Origin: Pempheris klunzingeri
Lineage: Eukaryota > Chordata > Actinopteri > Acropomatiformes > Pempheridae
DNA: 64,000 nt
Reading direction: 5' to 3'
Assembly (NCBI RefSeq): GCF_042242105.1
Contig: NC_092013.1
Coordinates: forward strand, 1,890,001-1,954,000
Shown: positions 9,686-21,360 of the stretch, in pieces
Numbering within the stretch: position 1 is the first letter of the stretch
How the letters are laid out: each line of letters opens with the position of its first letter
The notes under the pieces: model-generated
Database searches by the model: none
The model's input: the letters and a program-made list of their open reading frames with translations, nothing else
Told to the model about the DNA's origin: nothing
Position numbers and translations under genes: made by a program

Positions 9686-12360
9686 ACATTTTCCAGAGAA
9701 TAATCAGCTGTTTCCTCTTGCCCCCTCCACATGCCCTGATTGCTGTGTTGTTATATTCTGAGCTTCTCTACAAACAGAGGGATGGCCCAAGACAGCATCC
9801 TCATTTTCTTAACAGCATGTGTGTTATTGTGGCTATGACTACATACTGAAAACATGTCCATCACTGCTGAAAAAAGTCCAGGGTGATGTTAATGAATTGC
9901 TTGTTTTAATTGTTTGTTTTTTAGACAATAAAGAGTCAGATCTTAATAACTGAGGACTGGAACTCAGCATGGTTGCTGTTTTTACTTTAAAAATGACCTG
10001 GAACAATTTATGGGTAAATAAAGTCATTGCTGACTCTTTTGCATCAAGTTACTAACTGATTAATTGTTTCAGCTCTGCTTTCATCTGTATCCCAGCAGCC
10101 TTCTTCAGCCAACAGATCAAGTTTAGTTGTCATCACATGCTAACAGGTGGTTGTGTACAGGTGGACACGGTAACCTCTGTCTCTGTTCAAAGTTGGTCTC
10201 TGCTGTCAGATGTGATTGTCCTCCCTCATCTTTCTCCGGCCGTCCAGTGACTCCTGGGCGATGACCTTTGACCTCCTCCCAGTGGATGCTGTGAGAGGTT
10301 CAGGCCTGGTGTTCACCGGCAGACACTTCCCTCGCTGTCACATGTGATGCCATACACCACCTCAGGGGCGTCCAGTCTTTAGGGTGGAGCAGCAGAGATC
10401 TTAGGTGTTGAATGGTTTGTGGTGCGTGTTGACTCCTTGTGACTCTAAAACTCTGACTGGATGTCTTCAGAGTCTTCAAATCTCAAGGAGGATTAATGTA
10501 CCACAAACTTTTCACAATCTATGATGCATTTTCCAGCTTCTCCAAAAGGGTTTGACAGTTTATTTATCCTGAAGTGGACAGTTTTCTCAGCCCACGAGGG
10601 AACACCTCATCCTACTAAACTGGTAAACACAGAAACATGAAGACAATCACAACACACATTTTGACATTTTTCATGGTTTATTCAGACGTTTGTATAGAAA
10701 TGACCTGATAGCCCACAGGAGCTAATAACATCAACACACATGAAGCTTCAGAGCGCCACCACTCAAATGTCACAGCCAAGTGTTCAGTTTATTAGGAACA
10801 CTGAGCTCAAACTAATGCAGTCTAATACAACAGTCCTGCAGTAAATCCTCCTTCATGAAGGTCATGATGTTCAGGTCTGAGCTGCAGTAGTTTCAGCTCG
10901 GTCGACCTAATAAACTGGACACTGAGTGTATAGTTCAGTGTGTGACTGTACCTGACAGACTGGCTCAGCACCTTAACTCATAAAAAGAAGCAGCACAGGT
11001 TCGTCCCAAATGATGTCAATAACACAAATATCAAAATATAACATGAAGTCACTTTATATTTCACTTTAGCTTCAGTATATTCACATTCATTTGCAGAACA
11101 ACAGCAGTTTGATGTCTCTTTCATGTCCGTGTTGAGCTCAGTTAAGACCTTCAAGAACTTCAAGCAGCAGGATAATATTTGGTTCATTGGCTGCATTTAT
11201 AAAGAGCTTTTATCCCTCATTCATCCGTTCACACTCACTCACTCATTCACACACCGACGGCAGCGAACTATCAGAGTATAAAAATAAAACAAGTGCTCTT
11301 AAAGCTGCTCAAGAGTGGAACTCGATCCCTCCATAATTAATTAATGATGATTAATTAATAACCAGCTCTCTCCTGTTGTCACCATGGTGACTCCAGTCTG
11401 TGTTACTGACCGCCGTCTCTTTCCTGTTACTGTCCTGGCATGTTGTCCAGCTTTTATTGTGAAGGGCTGATAGTGGTCTACATTAAGGTGCTCGGTCCGT
11501 GTTAAATAAAGCAGTAAATGAAAGCAGCTGAACAACTGCTGAGACATAAACTGACCTCATCAGACTGAACATTTCCACGGACACTGGACGAGTCTGAGAC
11601 CATCTCAAGATGCAGAGGAGGGCGACAGAATGCAGCAGCATTAACCATGTTAAAGATTTCACATTAATCACTAAATAAACCTGTTCCATTTGATAACAGT
11701 AATGTATTTCTAAATATTTAAAGGTAAAGTCTGTAGACTTTAGAGGGACCTCTTGGCAGACATGGAACACAACATTCAGAACTGTGTTTCCAGTAGTAGA
11801 ATTGTGTTTTCTTTAGCTTGCCTTTATCTCCAGAGAGATTCTATGGAGTCAGCCATGTTGTTACAGCAGCCCTGAACATACAAACAGGGCTTTTTGCAGT
11901 TTTATGTTAAATTGGCAGCTTGAATTTGGTGGCACAAATGCACCAGTTTGAAAACAAAGAAGGAGAAAGGAGAGGAAGACCACTTTGTCTTGTGAGAGGT
12001 TTGAGATCCCAGATGACCTGGACAGGGAGGACTCCTGACAGGAGGAAACACCTGGTGAAGGTCAGGGACACACTGTGCTGATGGGACATCCTAATGTTTC
12101 CATATGAAGCACAAGGAGCTACATGCACATCCGCCACCCCGACGACCTCACTTTCACCTTGTTACCATGACAACCACAACCCCGATCCCAACTTTAGCCT
12201 TAAAACCAAAAGTCTTAACTGTCAAAGTGAGGAGCAGAAAAAATGTCCTCACTTTCAGACAGAGAAATAAAAGTAGAGAAACACACACACACACTTCACA
12301 GCACATGTAAAGACAGTGAAGTCTCTGGATCAGGTATCTGCCCTGAATGACTGGGGGCTT
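9686..12360. repeat. Segmentally repeated gap between ZNF3 and Ig1
   Basis: No coding exon is supported here. The stretch holds the ZNF3 3' region (AATAAA at 9927), then the sequence 3' of Ig1 on the - strand, and a short element at 10779-10923. It is the first of three near-identical copies (others at 36191-39107 and 57841-60522). Small open frames inside it are unsupported. Confidence 0.7.
10779..10923. mobile_element. Small inverted-repeat element (145 bp)
   Basis: The left end AGTGTTCAGTTTATTAGGAA is matched in inverse at the right end (ttaataaactggacact type), about 20 bp with two mismatches. The core TTTATTAGG is shared with the larger element at 15815-16942, suggesting a common family. 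Copies at 37297-37441 and 58947-59091 came with the segmental duplication. Confidence 0.5.
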
Positions 12361-12389
12361 TTAGAGGGGGTCTCTCTCTGCCTGTGAAC
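12361..12389 (-). CDS. Ig1 terminal coding exon (cytoplasmic tail)
   Basis: After an acceptor ending cctgcag the exon reads nine codons (SQAERDPL plus the split Gly) and stops at TAA. It continues the phase-1 end of the transmembrane exon. Confidence 0.6.
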
Positions 12390-15300
12390 CTGCAGGAGGA
12401 AAACAAAGTTACATTTGAGAAAATCCAGACTGACTTGATCCTCCTGTGGGTGTAAACACCAACAACATGTTTCATGTCTGAGAAGATGAAACAACTGTCA
12501 AGACTCTAAACATGAGACACACGTTAAGAATCTGTTGTGTTGTCTGCTCATCTTTTATATGTTGATATAACTAATTATCTAAACTCACCTTTGTTAGGAT
12601 TTACTGTGATGCAGCCTTTGGTGTAAAGCACAGCCAGAAGAACACCAACACCAACACCTAAAAAAGGGCCGACAACTGCAGCAACAATCCACCCAGTGGA
12701 ATCTGAAACAGAAAACAGGAAGTGAGTGTGAGACTCTGAGTGTAACTGCATATCATCTACAGCAGACTGAACATCACAGCCGACACAGAGAACAACTGAA
12801 GGTGTTTCTGCTCTGAGTCTAACATGTAAAACTATCAGCAGATTAAAACAGCAGTGGGATGAATCTCAGCAGGAACAGCAAAACATATTCAATCATTAAC
12901 TAAACTACCCAACAGTTTATTCTAGTACAGCTGAAATCAATCAATAATCATTGAAGCCACTTTTCACATGAAATTCATGGTTCCAACTTCTGTTATTGGA
13001 CAGGACAAGCCTTGCCAACTTCTGGGTCATTGTGATGTCATGTCTTGCTATTTGGAGTGAGTCTCAGCCGAGAAACGCTCCTGCTTTTAGATGATTATTG
13101 GTATTTAAGTTGTTTTTTCAGCCATCAAGTATCTGGAGAAGCTCAGGCTGCAGCATAATAGTTGGTGAAAGGCTGCAGTTTGTACCTGCAGCCGTAAGAG
13201 AGACATTAAAGAGAGACATTACGTGAAAAGCCAGCAGGAGCTTGTGTTGGTTTGGTTTAAGGCAGACAGTTCTTCTGTCTGGAGGAGGAAGTCTTGGTTA
13301 GTCACCTCATTTCCTGCCTCTTGTGCCACTAAACTGGAGCCACCACAGTTTGATTATAAACCATCACACACACAGGATGCTGTGACTGTAGAGTTGACAT
13401 ACCTGAACCTTGTGACTGCTCTCCAGAGTTGACACATCTTATTGTTAGAAAGTTAGCGTTTGTTAAAAATCTTCAAATGAATTACTGATACATCTTCCTG
13501 CATAATTAACTCTGTTTGTATGTGAATGCTGTTTATGTTTCCAATAAATGTTCACATCATATTGGTTTACTCTTGAGAGACTTGGATTTTTTGCAGTCTA
13601 TCACACATCATATAAACGTTAATCAGACTTCTTGGTGGCTGTAAAAGTCCTTCCTGTCCACACTCAGGAGACAGAGCCTTCACAGGGCGACTACACCGAC
13701 AGAGACGGTAAAACCCACAGCCCTCGTTTGGTCCAAACATCAGAGTGAAGTTCAGCTTCAGCTCATATGGAGCTTCAGCAGTCTGAGTTAGTCCAACAGA
13801 GAAGAGTGATCAGACTGAACAGTCTGAACAGTGAAGACTTGAAAAGAATCAGTGCAGACGTGGTGCTTTTAAGGACCAAATCCAACATCTGCACAATCTT
13901 TCCTGCAGTAAAGGAACACAAAGCTTGTGTTAGAAAATGTAAAACACGAAGCCTTCAACAGTATTTCTACCCCTTCAGGTCTGATGACTGAGGAACAGTG
14001 AGCACATGTGAGCGGGACATTTTACAGTGAGACTCTCAGCTGGACACTGAGCTCTAGAGGACACAGTCTGTATTACAGACACTGAGTTTCTGTCCAGCTT
14101 TGAACCACTTTGCTGCTTCATAGAGGATTTCCAGTCTGTGGGACTTTCTACTTGTACTTCAACACATTTCAGAGCTAAATATTGTACTTTTACTCCACTA
14201 CATCAATCAAACTAACAAGTTACTAGTTCATTTAATCTTGTGTTAAAATGAAACTTATTTTCATTCATGGATTAATAAGTCAATTATTTTCTCGGTTAAT
14301 CAATAAATTGTTTGGTCAATAAAATGTCAGAAAATAGTAAAAAGTGTTGATCAGTTTCAAATATCTAGTTTTGTCCACAAGCCAAAGATATTCAGTTTAC
14401 TGTCACAAAGAAGAAACCAGAAAATATTCACATTTAAGAAGCTGGAATCAGAGAATTGTAACTTTCTTTGTCTTGAACAATCACTCAAACCAATCAATCG
14501 CTTCTCAAAATGGTTGGTGATTAACTCAATAGTTGATAAATTATTGACTGATCTTTGCAGCTCTATCTGACATACTGAACATGTGATCAATGTATAAAAT
14601 ACTTTTCCTCAAACTTTTGCTCCATTAAGAACATTTTTCTGTCCTTTGATACTTAAACTCTACTGGACTTTTGAATGTGGTAACAGAGTAACAGTACTTT
14701 TACACACTGTTACTACAGTAAAGTATCTGAGTACTTCCTCCACCTCTGACTGCTGCCCAGCGGCGTCCACATTAAAGTGTCTAAATGTTGTCGTGGTACA
14801 TTCAGTGATGAACCTTTCAGAGTGTTTACTGTGCTGAGAGAAGTCCAGAGCAGAGCTACTGCTTGTGAGGTCGTTGCTTCATTTCCTAAAGAAGGAAGTT
14901 GGACCTGCTGTGGATCGTCGGCCACCGACACTTTTTACTAATATTGGTCCTGTTATCATTATTTAGATATCAACTATTGTCATGTTTTTCACTGTTACCA
15001 CGTTGATAATGATTAGTCATATTCATATTGCCAGTATTATAGTTGCTGTAGTATTTTGTTTGCTGTTTGTTTGAATATTAAAACACTATGAGGGATAATC
15101 TCACCATTGACAGGTACGTATGTCTCAGCCTCAGTCTGATGGTTGATCTCCTCCTGTGTGACTACACAGTGATAGTGGTCTGTCTTGGTCACAGTAGTTT
15201 GGAGGATAACGTCGTAGCTGCCTCCTCTTTCTGTGAACTGTGGTTCTTTAGCAGGAAGGATGTTTCCAGCACTGTCCTTCCACTGTAGAAGTGGTTTTGG

Positions 15301-18300
15301 AGAAGCTCCTCTAACCAGACACTGCAGCAGAACCCCGTCCTCTGTTGGACCAAGTAGTGCAATTGACGGTTCTGTAGCTGCACCTGTGAACCAATAATTC
15401 GTGCAGGACAATACAGGATTAATAACATTAAAATTGTGATTAATTGCTTAATTACACCTCCCAGAATTATCTGAAACGGGATCATATTTTCAAACACTTC
15501 TAACTTCCACCATAAGTTTGATAACTATTTATAACTGCAAACACTGTTTAACACATAAATAAAACACTGACTCACATCGTGACAGAGGCACAAATACAGT
15601 GTCTTCACTGTATTTGAGAAAACGTTTTACGCTACATTTGTTCTGCTAAAAATTCTGTTGAATTGACTTCAGATGAAGTTTTTTGTCTGAAGCGCAGAAA
15701 ACATTTTCTGCTGCACTAAAGTAAAATGAAACATGCTCTAAAATATGAAACAGAGAGTTTAAAAGTGTGTGCAGCCCTTGTGTTATCAGGTCTGAACAGT
15801 GTCAGTGATACTTTCACTCAGTGGTCACTTTATTAGGTACACCTGTACAGTCTAACACAATCCAACACACCTGCTCTGCCTTTAAGTTTACCTTCCTGAC
15901 ACCTATAATGTCCCAGAGCTGTTAGTTCAGCTGGGTTTGATCACTGAGGTCCCAGTCAGTGGTGCTGTTGTACTGGACTGAATCATATTCAGAGGGGGTT
16001 CTAATATTCTGACCCCCTCATGTCTGTAAACAGGGAGGACCAAACATTAACACCCCCCCAGGATAATGTAGTCCAGTCCAGGACAGCCCCACCTTAGAGG
16101 GGGGGGGGGGGCACTGCAGGTGAACAGGGTCAACATTTTAACTACCACACATCACCATGAACCTTCCCCACTTCAGCACTGATATTAACACAATTAGTTT
16201 CTGGACTACAGCTTCTATGAAACTCTGTGTTTAGATATGAGAATGAGGCAGAATCTAATTAAATATACATTAATTTTCACACAGTTCCAGAACACAAATC
16301 TGAACATTGAATGAAGCAGGTTTAAAACTCTTATTTCATGTTGTCGACACATTAGAGCCAAAAGGTTTTTACTGAGGAAACTTTGGATCTCTGTTTTTTT
16401 TAATCGCTCCATAAATCAGACAAAACTGCCAACAGCCATAAAAAACAACGTTCACCATGTTTTTAGGAATAAACTGTGTGAATCAGGCTGTGGATCATAT
16501 CTGAACAAAGCCCTCAGTGAAAACCTTCAGAATACAGACAGAAACAAGAGTCTGGAGTCTGGAAGAGCTGCTGAAGTGGAGACTTTTGGCTCAGAGAGAG
16601 AAAAAACCACCTTTAAAGATGTGAAACTGAAAAGAATTCTACAGACAAAGTAAAGAAAACTAAAAAAACTAAATGTTCACTTGGGATGTTTTGTTTCCAC
16701 TGGTCTGAAAGAAGACATGTTATGGAAGGAAAACAGAGCAAAAACTGAGCAGAGCATGAAACATGCTGTAGCCTGTAGTGTCTCACCTCCATCAGGAACA
16801 AACTCACAGTTTCATTTACACATTTCACACAAAGTCAACAAACACTGAACATCATAAACTTGAAGGTAGAATCTGTAGCAGAGCTGTTGTACTGAAGGAC
16901 GTCAGACTGTACAGGTGGACCTAATAAAGTGGCCACTGAGTGCATCTGATCAACAGGCTCATGCTGCCAGAAGGGAAAACTCATCATCACATTTGTTCTT
17001 CTTCTTCTTTTGTTGCCAACAGCAGCTGGTACATTTCACTGGACTGTATTTTATTTTCTCCAACAGGAAGGAGAGCGTCATCATTTATTTCATCTAGAAA
17101 ACTACAGGTTAGTTCATGTTTCCTCATCCATCACTCTAAAATCCATAAAAACCAATCAGAGCCAAAGAAAAACGAAGCTTTGATCAAATACTTCAGCAGA
17201 ACCGAATCAGCTCCAGATGAGACGAGAGGTGAACCATTTAAAGAAACTCTGTACAGAACATGAAGACGTGAGAAGAGTCCAAACTGCTCCCTGACACTCA
17301 GAAAACACTCTGAACTGCACTGAACTCAAATAAAAGCTGCTGTGAAATATCAGACTCAAGTTTTTAAAAGCTAACAAACGTCTTGTTTCTTCAACAGTTT
17401 CAGTGAGAAAGTTGTGGAGCTGCTCAGATCTCATGTTCAGGTTCTGGCAGCAGGTTTGAGACGCTGACGACCGCTCAGATGATCACAGGAACATTTCTAC
17501 ACAGACCAGGTACAGTTACTGCAGCACTGTGCTGAAGTACACTTTAGAGCTACTTGGACTTTACTGGACTGTTCCACATTCATGCTGCTTCATACTTCAG
17601 CACATTTCAGAGGGAAATACTGAGCTTTTTACTGCACTGCATTGATCACACAGACAGAGTCCCTCGTTACTTTGATCTAACAAAACAGAAAACAGAACAC
17701 TTTTACTACTTTTACTACATTTTGCTGACGTCTTTGACTGCAGGACTTTTACTTGTAACAGTATTTTTACTTTGTGGTTTTACCACTTTTCCTCAATATA
17801 ATTATTTTATTAAAAAGAATATGAGTCCTTCCTGTACGTCAGGCCCATAAAATTATCTCAATACGGGATCCTGATCAACTCTGGACATTTTCTACTCGAT
17901 ATGGATCGATGCAACAGCCAATCACACAGCAGAAATAAACATGACAACAGCCGGCCACTTTCCTACCACAAAGCATTGTGGGAGAAGACAGTGGATGAGA
18001 AAAGGGACGTCCTCTGGAAAAGAGGAATAGATTAATGGAAAAGAGGGACAGGAAAGTGACGGAAACTGTTGACAGAAAAACATGCCGTCATGATTTGGAA
18101 GTGAATTAACAGACAAACAACACGTGAATAATTAGAATAATTTGAAGATTAAAAACTCACCACTGATGTGCACGTATGTCTCAGCCTCAGTCTGATGGCT
18201 GATCTCCTCCTGTGTGACTACACAGTGATAGTGGTCTGTCTTGGTCACAGTAGTTTGGAGGATAACGTCGTAGCTGCCTCCTCTTTCTGTGAACTGTGGT

Positions 18301-20760
18301 TCTTTAGCAGGAAGGATGTTTCCAGCACTGTCCTTCCACTGTAGAAGTGGTTTTGGAGAAGCTCCTTCAACCTCACACTCACAAACAAGGGCTCGTTTTA
18401 AAGAACAAGAACCCGCCGAGTAAATTCAGCTCATTTCAGTTCAGGACGAAGAACAAATCACCAAAATTAAAGTCGGTTGTGTCTCTCGTTTATTTTCAGC
18501 GTCGCTCGTCAAACTTCCCAAACTTCGTGATTTCGGTGAATTTAAAGTATTGACAGAAGATTTGACCAATGATGTTCAGTATCTCTGAAATCAGTAAACG
18601 CCCCGGAACTAAACTGACCAATCCGCGTCTTTCTACGACACAACGTGACGCAACTGTCACGCTTTTAACTCCGCCAGCCAATCACAGGAGAGCATCGCCA
18701 GGTGAGCTCCACCTGCGTGTTATTGACAGCTCCTCTCATCCAATGGTAAGTCAGCACCGTGAAAACACGCCGAGTCAGCAGCCAGTAAAGTTACCTGTCT
18801 GACCAAATATGAAGTGACCGTAGTTTGTCCTCTGAGCGGCAGTGGGACACCCACACCACAGAGAAACTGTCCATCTGTTCAGGGAGGCGACTTTCACTGG
18901 TGATAAATATGTAAATCTTTATTTAAATGTTGATTCCTTCAGGTTCAACAGTCTCATTTAACACCTGGGGACATTTTCCAGCAGCATGAAGTGATTTATG
19001 ATCCTCATCTGGTAACTTTGGAGAAGTTGTGCAGAGCTCTGCAGACCCCTGCTGGAGATGCTCTGCACTGCACTTTCTAAAATATCTGAGAGCCACTTCT
19101 GTCTGTCAGCCTGAAATCTGCTGCAGACATGACAGACAAGCTGAGGCAGAGATCCTGTGAATTTCAGCCTGATAGCCTGTGTTTGGCTGCTTTACTGAAT
19201 CTGAAATGTGAAGCAAAATGACAAAAAAGTCAAGAAAACTTCTATTTTTCCCTGTTTAACCTTTCACCAGTTCAGCTCTGTCAGCGGCCGCAGTGACATC
19301 GACGCAGCCAGTGAAACCTCCGAGTGTTTGCTTTACAGCGATGCAGTGGACGAGCATCAGCTCCTCGTGGTCTCGCTATCATACAGTTTGAAATGGGACG
19401 ATCTTAAGAGACGGACATGCACAGAATCAAAACGAGCTCCAAGAGGTTAAGATGGGAGCTAAAAGACAAAACAGAACACGTGTTAGACTGCTTGTGAAAC
19501 ACCAGCTGCTCAGACAGGAAGTTTGTCTGCGACAGACTGCTGGAACTGAAGAAATGAGCCGACGTCTTTAGCCGTTTCCTCAACTCACCGACAACAAGCT
19601 TAATGTGGAACACGTGGCCTTGAAGACGTGGAAAAGCACAGGTGTAGTCTCCGCTGTCCTCCACCCTTGTGTTCCTGATGATTATGGACGCGTTGCCGTG
19701 TTTCAGCTGGTCCTGAAAATGAAAGACCCGACCTTTGAACTGCACATCTTGACCCGAGCGGCCGCTGTTGTACTCGTCGGCTGCATCGTACAGGAACACG
19801 TTGCGGCCATCTTTCTTCCAGTCAAACAGCTCTGACTGGATGTTCTGCTCGGTGCTGAGGGAGCAGGGTAACAAAGCATCGCCGTCCTCTTTCACGACCA
19901 CTCTGGTGACCTCTGACCCTGGAGGACAAACACACGTATGAATCAGAGTAGAAAGAAAGTCAGAGAACATCTACGAGCCACCAACAATCACTCAGAGACA
20001 CCAGTTCATGAGCAGTTCAGTGAGCAGTTGGATTTCTCCTCTGCCGTCTCATTTCTGGTTGTGTTTCAGACTCGGTTCATTAGTAAATGTAGGTTAACGC
20101 TGCTGCTCTCCAGTAGAAATGAGACTGAATGTAAACTGTTTCAGCCCCTGTTGGCGCGACAGCTCTTATCATTTATCACCCACATTCAAACACGACACCA
20201 CAAACATCACTGGTTGATAAAATGTGTGTGGGAGAGAGAGGAGAAGGACGAGACACACACAGGTGAAAGATTCACTGTTTTCTATGTCAGTGAGGCCCAA
20301 TAGATGAACTACAATAAACCTGTTAACCAGTAATTACCCAGGAATCACTGCTGCAGGGGAAGAAGCTCATATTTGTGTTAATGAGGAAAATAAAGAGGAA
20401 AATATGAATCTAAATGAGTCTGAAGCTGATTTTGTCCAGTTGTGTTGTGTCTGCAGGCAGAAAGAAAGAGAGCTTGATGTGAGCGAGCTGTTAGTTTGTG
20501 TCAGTGTTCCTGCAGAGTCTGACCGGCTGCGTCTGAAACATGAAAACCTTTCTGCGTCACTGTGCTTCCTGCTTGGGTTTGTTCACAGCCAGCTTCAGGT
20601 AGCAGCCACACGGATGTTACACCTCAGCAGAAACAAGAAAAGAGTCCAGAGGCACACAGTCGGTGCAGCTTTCACTTCAGCTCTCAGAGGAAGAGCTTCT
20701 GAGGAAGAGTGGTGCTTCTGCACATCAGTGCAGCTTCAGACAGGATGGAGACGACGCCCG

Positions 20761-20817
<57 letters not shown>

Positions 20818-21223
20818 GCAGCACTGACGCCACATTTAAAGTTATAAACCACCTCTACGACAGCTGCTGATGATACTGAGCAGGTCTGGTTTTCGGCTGT
20901 AATCAATCACAGGGATGCTGTGATCACATGTCAATGAGTTTTAGTATCGATCCTAATGATTGGATACAGATGACGTCATACTGCGCTGATGGTCTTTATA
21001 TTTCCTCACAGTGTCTCAGTGTTTCCTGCCCACTAAACTACACAGCAGCCTCACCAGTGTTCCCGCTCTCTGGTTGCTCTAAATGCAGAATAAAGGCAGA
21101 AGCCGCTTCACTGAGTCACTCTTTACTTTTCTTACCGTTTCCATCCGCGACTGCAGAGCAGCTCAGGAGACAGAGACACGCGACAGGAAGAAGCTGCATG
21201 ATTCTGCTGAGAGGATCCAACAT
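12361..21223 (-). CDS. B7/butyrophilin-like Ig gene Ig1 (signal, V, C, TM, short tail)
   Basis: Predicted type I cell-surface protein of the B7/butyrophilin-like family, which modulates lymphocyte responses in vertebrates. Exons in transcript order: signal 21136-21223, V-set 19589-19918, C-set 15105-15383, transmembrane 12589-12702, tail 12361-12389. All join in phase 1, total 840 bp, 279 residues. The V domain has its first Cys in LPCSL, the Trp in DWKKD and the second Cys in DSGDYTC. The C domain has Cys-Trp-Cys in LQC, LQWKD and YHC. The tail ends SQAERDPL with no signalling motif. A second C-set exon (18161-18378) is truncated and can be skipped without shifting frame. Compared with Ig2, the first C-set exon is missing. 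The family (CD276-, VTCN1- or butyrophilin-like) is recognised by domain style; the exact orthologue is not. Confidence 0.68.
12589..12702 (-). CDS. Ig1 transmembrane exon
   Basis: The 114-bp exon between cag and gtgag encodes a hydrophobic helix (WIVAAVVGPFLGVGVG then VLLAVLY) followed by TKGCITVNPNK. The charge after the helix fits a type I stop-transfer. It matches Ig3, not Ig2. Confidence 0.72.
14140..14755. mobile_element. Dispersed fish repeats, nested, in an Ig1 intron
   Basis: The ends (ggactttctacttgtacttc ... gtatctgagtacttcctcca) are of a type I know as very common in fish genomes. A second common repeat (about 14255-14570, ending in gatctttgcagctct) sits inside the first. No coding capacity. 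The class of neither is certain. Confidence 0.5.
15105..15383 (-). CDS. Ig1 C-set exon
   Basis: The 279-bp phase 1-1 exon has acceptor ttcacag/GT and donor G/gtgaga. It encodes a C-set domain with LLQC, LQWKDSAGNILP and YHCVV around the canonical Cys, Trp and Cys. Its central part is identical in DNA to the exons at 41412 and 18161. Confidence 0.78.
15815..16942. mobile_element. DNA-transposon-like element with ~41-bp inverted ends
   Basis: The left end (cactcagtggtcacttta...) and right end (...taaagtggccactgagtg) are inverted copies with about three or four differences over about 41 bp, including the core TTTATTAGGTACACCTGTAC. No transposase is encoded, so it is non-autonomous. No clean target-site duplication is visible. 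In unit II the left inverted end is deleted. The CAGTGG tip would fit a hAT-type end, but this is only a guess. Confidence 0.55.
16097..16110. repeat. Poly-G run
   Basis: About a dozen G in a row, shorter in the paralogue near 42404-42412. Similar G runs occur near 26779 and 52107. Length differences between copies fit slippage. Confidence 0.8.
17505..17800. mobile_element. Dispersed fish repeat (tacttttactac type)
   Basis: Sequence rich in ttttactactttta and actttagagctacttggact, of the same family as the outer repeat at 14140-14755. The surrounding 16.9-18.1 kb holds no supported exon. Confidence 0.45.
18161..18378 (-). pseudogene. Truncated C-set exon of Ig1
   Basis: On the - strand the exon keeps its donor (G/gtgag at the low-coordinate end) and the domain core with LQWKDSAG and YHCVV. 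Homology to the other C-set exons stops at about 18378, just upstream of the first Cys codon, where unrelated sequence begins. The acceptor and the N-terminal third of the domain are therefore gone. It cannot be spliced as a normal exon. Confidence 0.7.
18379..19446. other. Sequence unique to unit I, promoter-like, CCAAT-rich
   Basis: This block has no counterpart in units II or III. It sits between the truncated C-set exon and the point (about 19446) where homology with unit II resumes. It contains four CCAAT boxes (18566-18570, 18618-18622, 18678-18682, 18740-18744) spaced 52-62 bp, CpG-containing sequence, and a good + strand donor (ATG/gtaagt at 18743-18750). It resembles the 5' end of some other gene moved here, but no exon is recognisable. 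Confidence 0.4.
19589..19918 (-). CDS. Ig1 V-set exon
   Basis: The 330-bp phase 1-1 exon has acceptor cctccag/GG and donor G/gtgagt. It encodes a V-set domain: SEVTRVVVKEDGDALLPCSL at the start, FDWKKDG around the Trp, and VEDSGDYTC before the last strand. The predicted residues are identical to the Ig2 V exon. Confidence 0.85.
20763..20813. repeat. (CA)n microsatellite in Ig1 intron 1
   Basis: 51 bp of CA repeats; the counterpart at 46251-46303 is about 2 bp longer, which explains the change of shift from 25488 to 25490 bp between the duplicated blocks. Confidence 0.95.
21136..21223 (-). CDS. Ig1 signal-peptide exon
   Basis: From the ATG at 21223 the exon reads 29 codons plus one base to a perfect donor (G/gtaaga). 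It has MLDPLSRIM followed by a hydrophobic core QLLPVACLCLLSCSAVA, a classical signal peptide. The second Met (codon 9) is an equally good start. The phase fits the V exon exactly. Confidence 0.78.
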
Positions 21224-21360
21224 GTCAACACTTCACAGTGTCTTCTGAACGAGGCTGCAGCCGCTCCTCACCACTCATTGGTCCAGCAGCACTTTGGGTT
21301 TGTCAGCTTCAGCGGGCGGCACCACTTCCGGCTCACCGCCTTCACAATAAAAGCGTCTCC
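21224..21360 (-). promoter_or_regulatory. Ig1 promoter region
   Basis: Read on the - strand it has a CCAAT box (21277-21281), an ETS-type CCGGAAGTG (21323-21331) and a GC-rich GCCGCCCGC. Such ETS plus CCAAT promoters are common for leukocyte-expressed genes. It is nearly identical at 46714-46850. Confidence 0.45.

Noticed and set aside
11331-11362. Short AT-rich palindrome (taattaattaatgatgatta...)
   Set aside because: Simple AT-rich symmetry, unchanged in the duplicates, with no gene or element attached.
13767-13991. 74-codon + strand frame in the Ig1 intron, identical at 40288-40512
   Set aside because: The identity follows from the segmental duplication. It is cut off in unit III, and there is no domain or splice context.
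19205-19450. 80-codon + strand frame next to the Ig1 V exon
   Set aside because: It straddles the boundary between unit-specific and duplicated sequence and shows no domain; likely chance.
20404-20847. 147-codon + strand frame in Ig1 intron 1
   Set aside because: It runs into a CA microsatellite, lies antisense in an intron, and no domain is visible.
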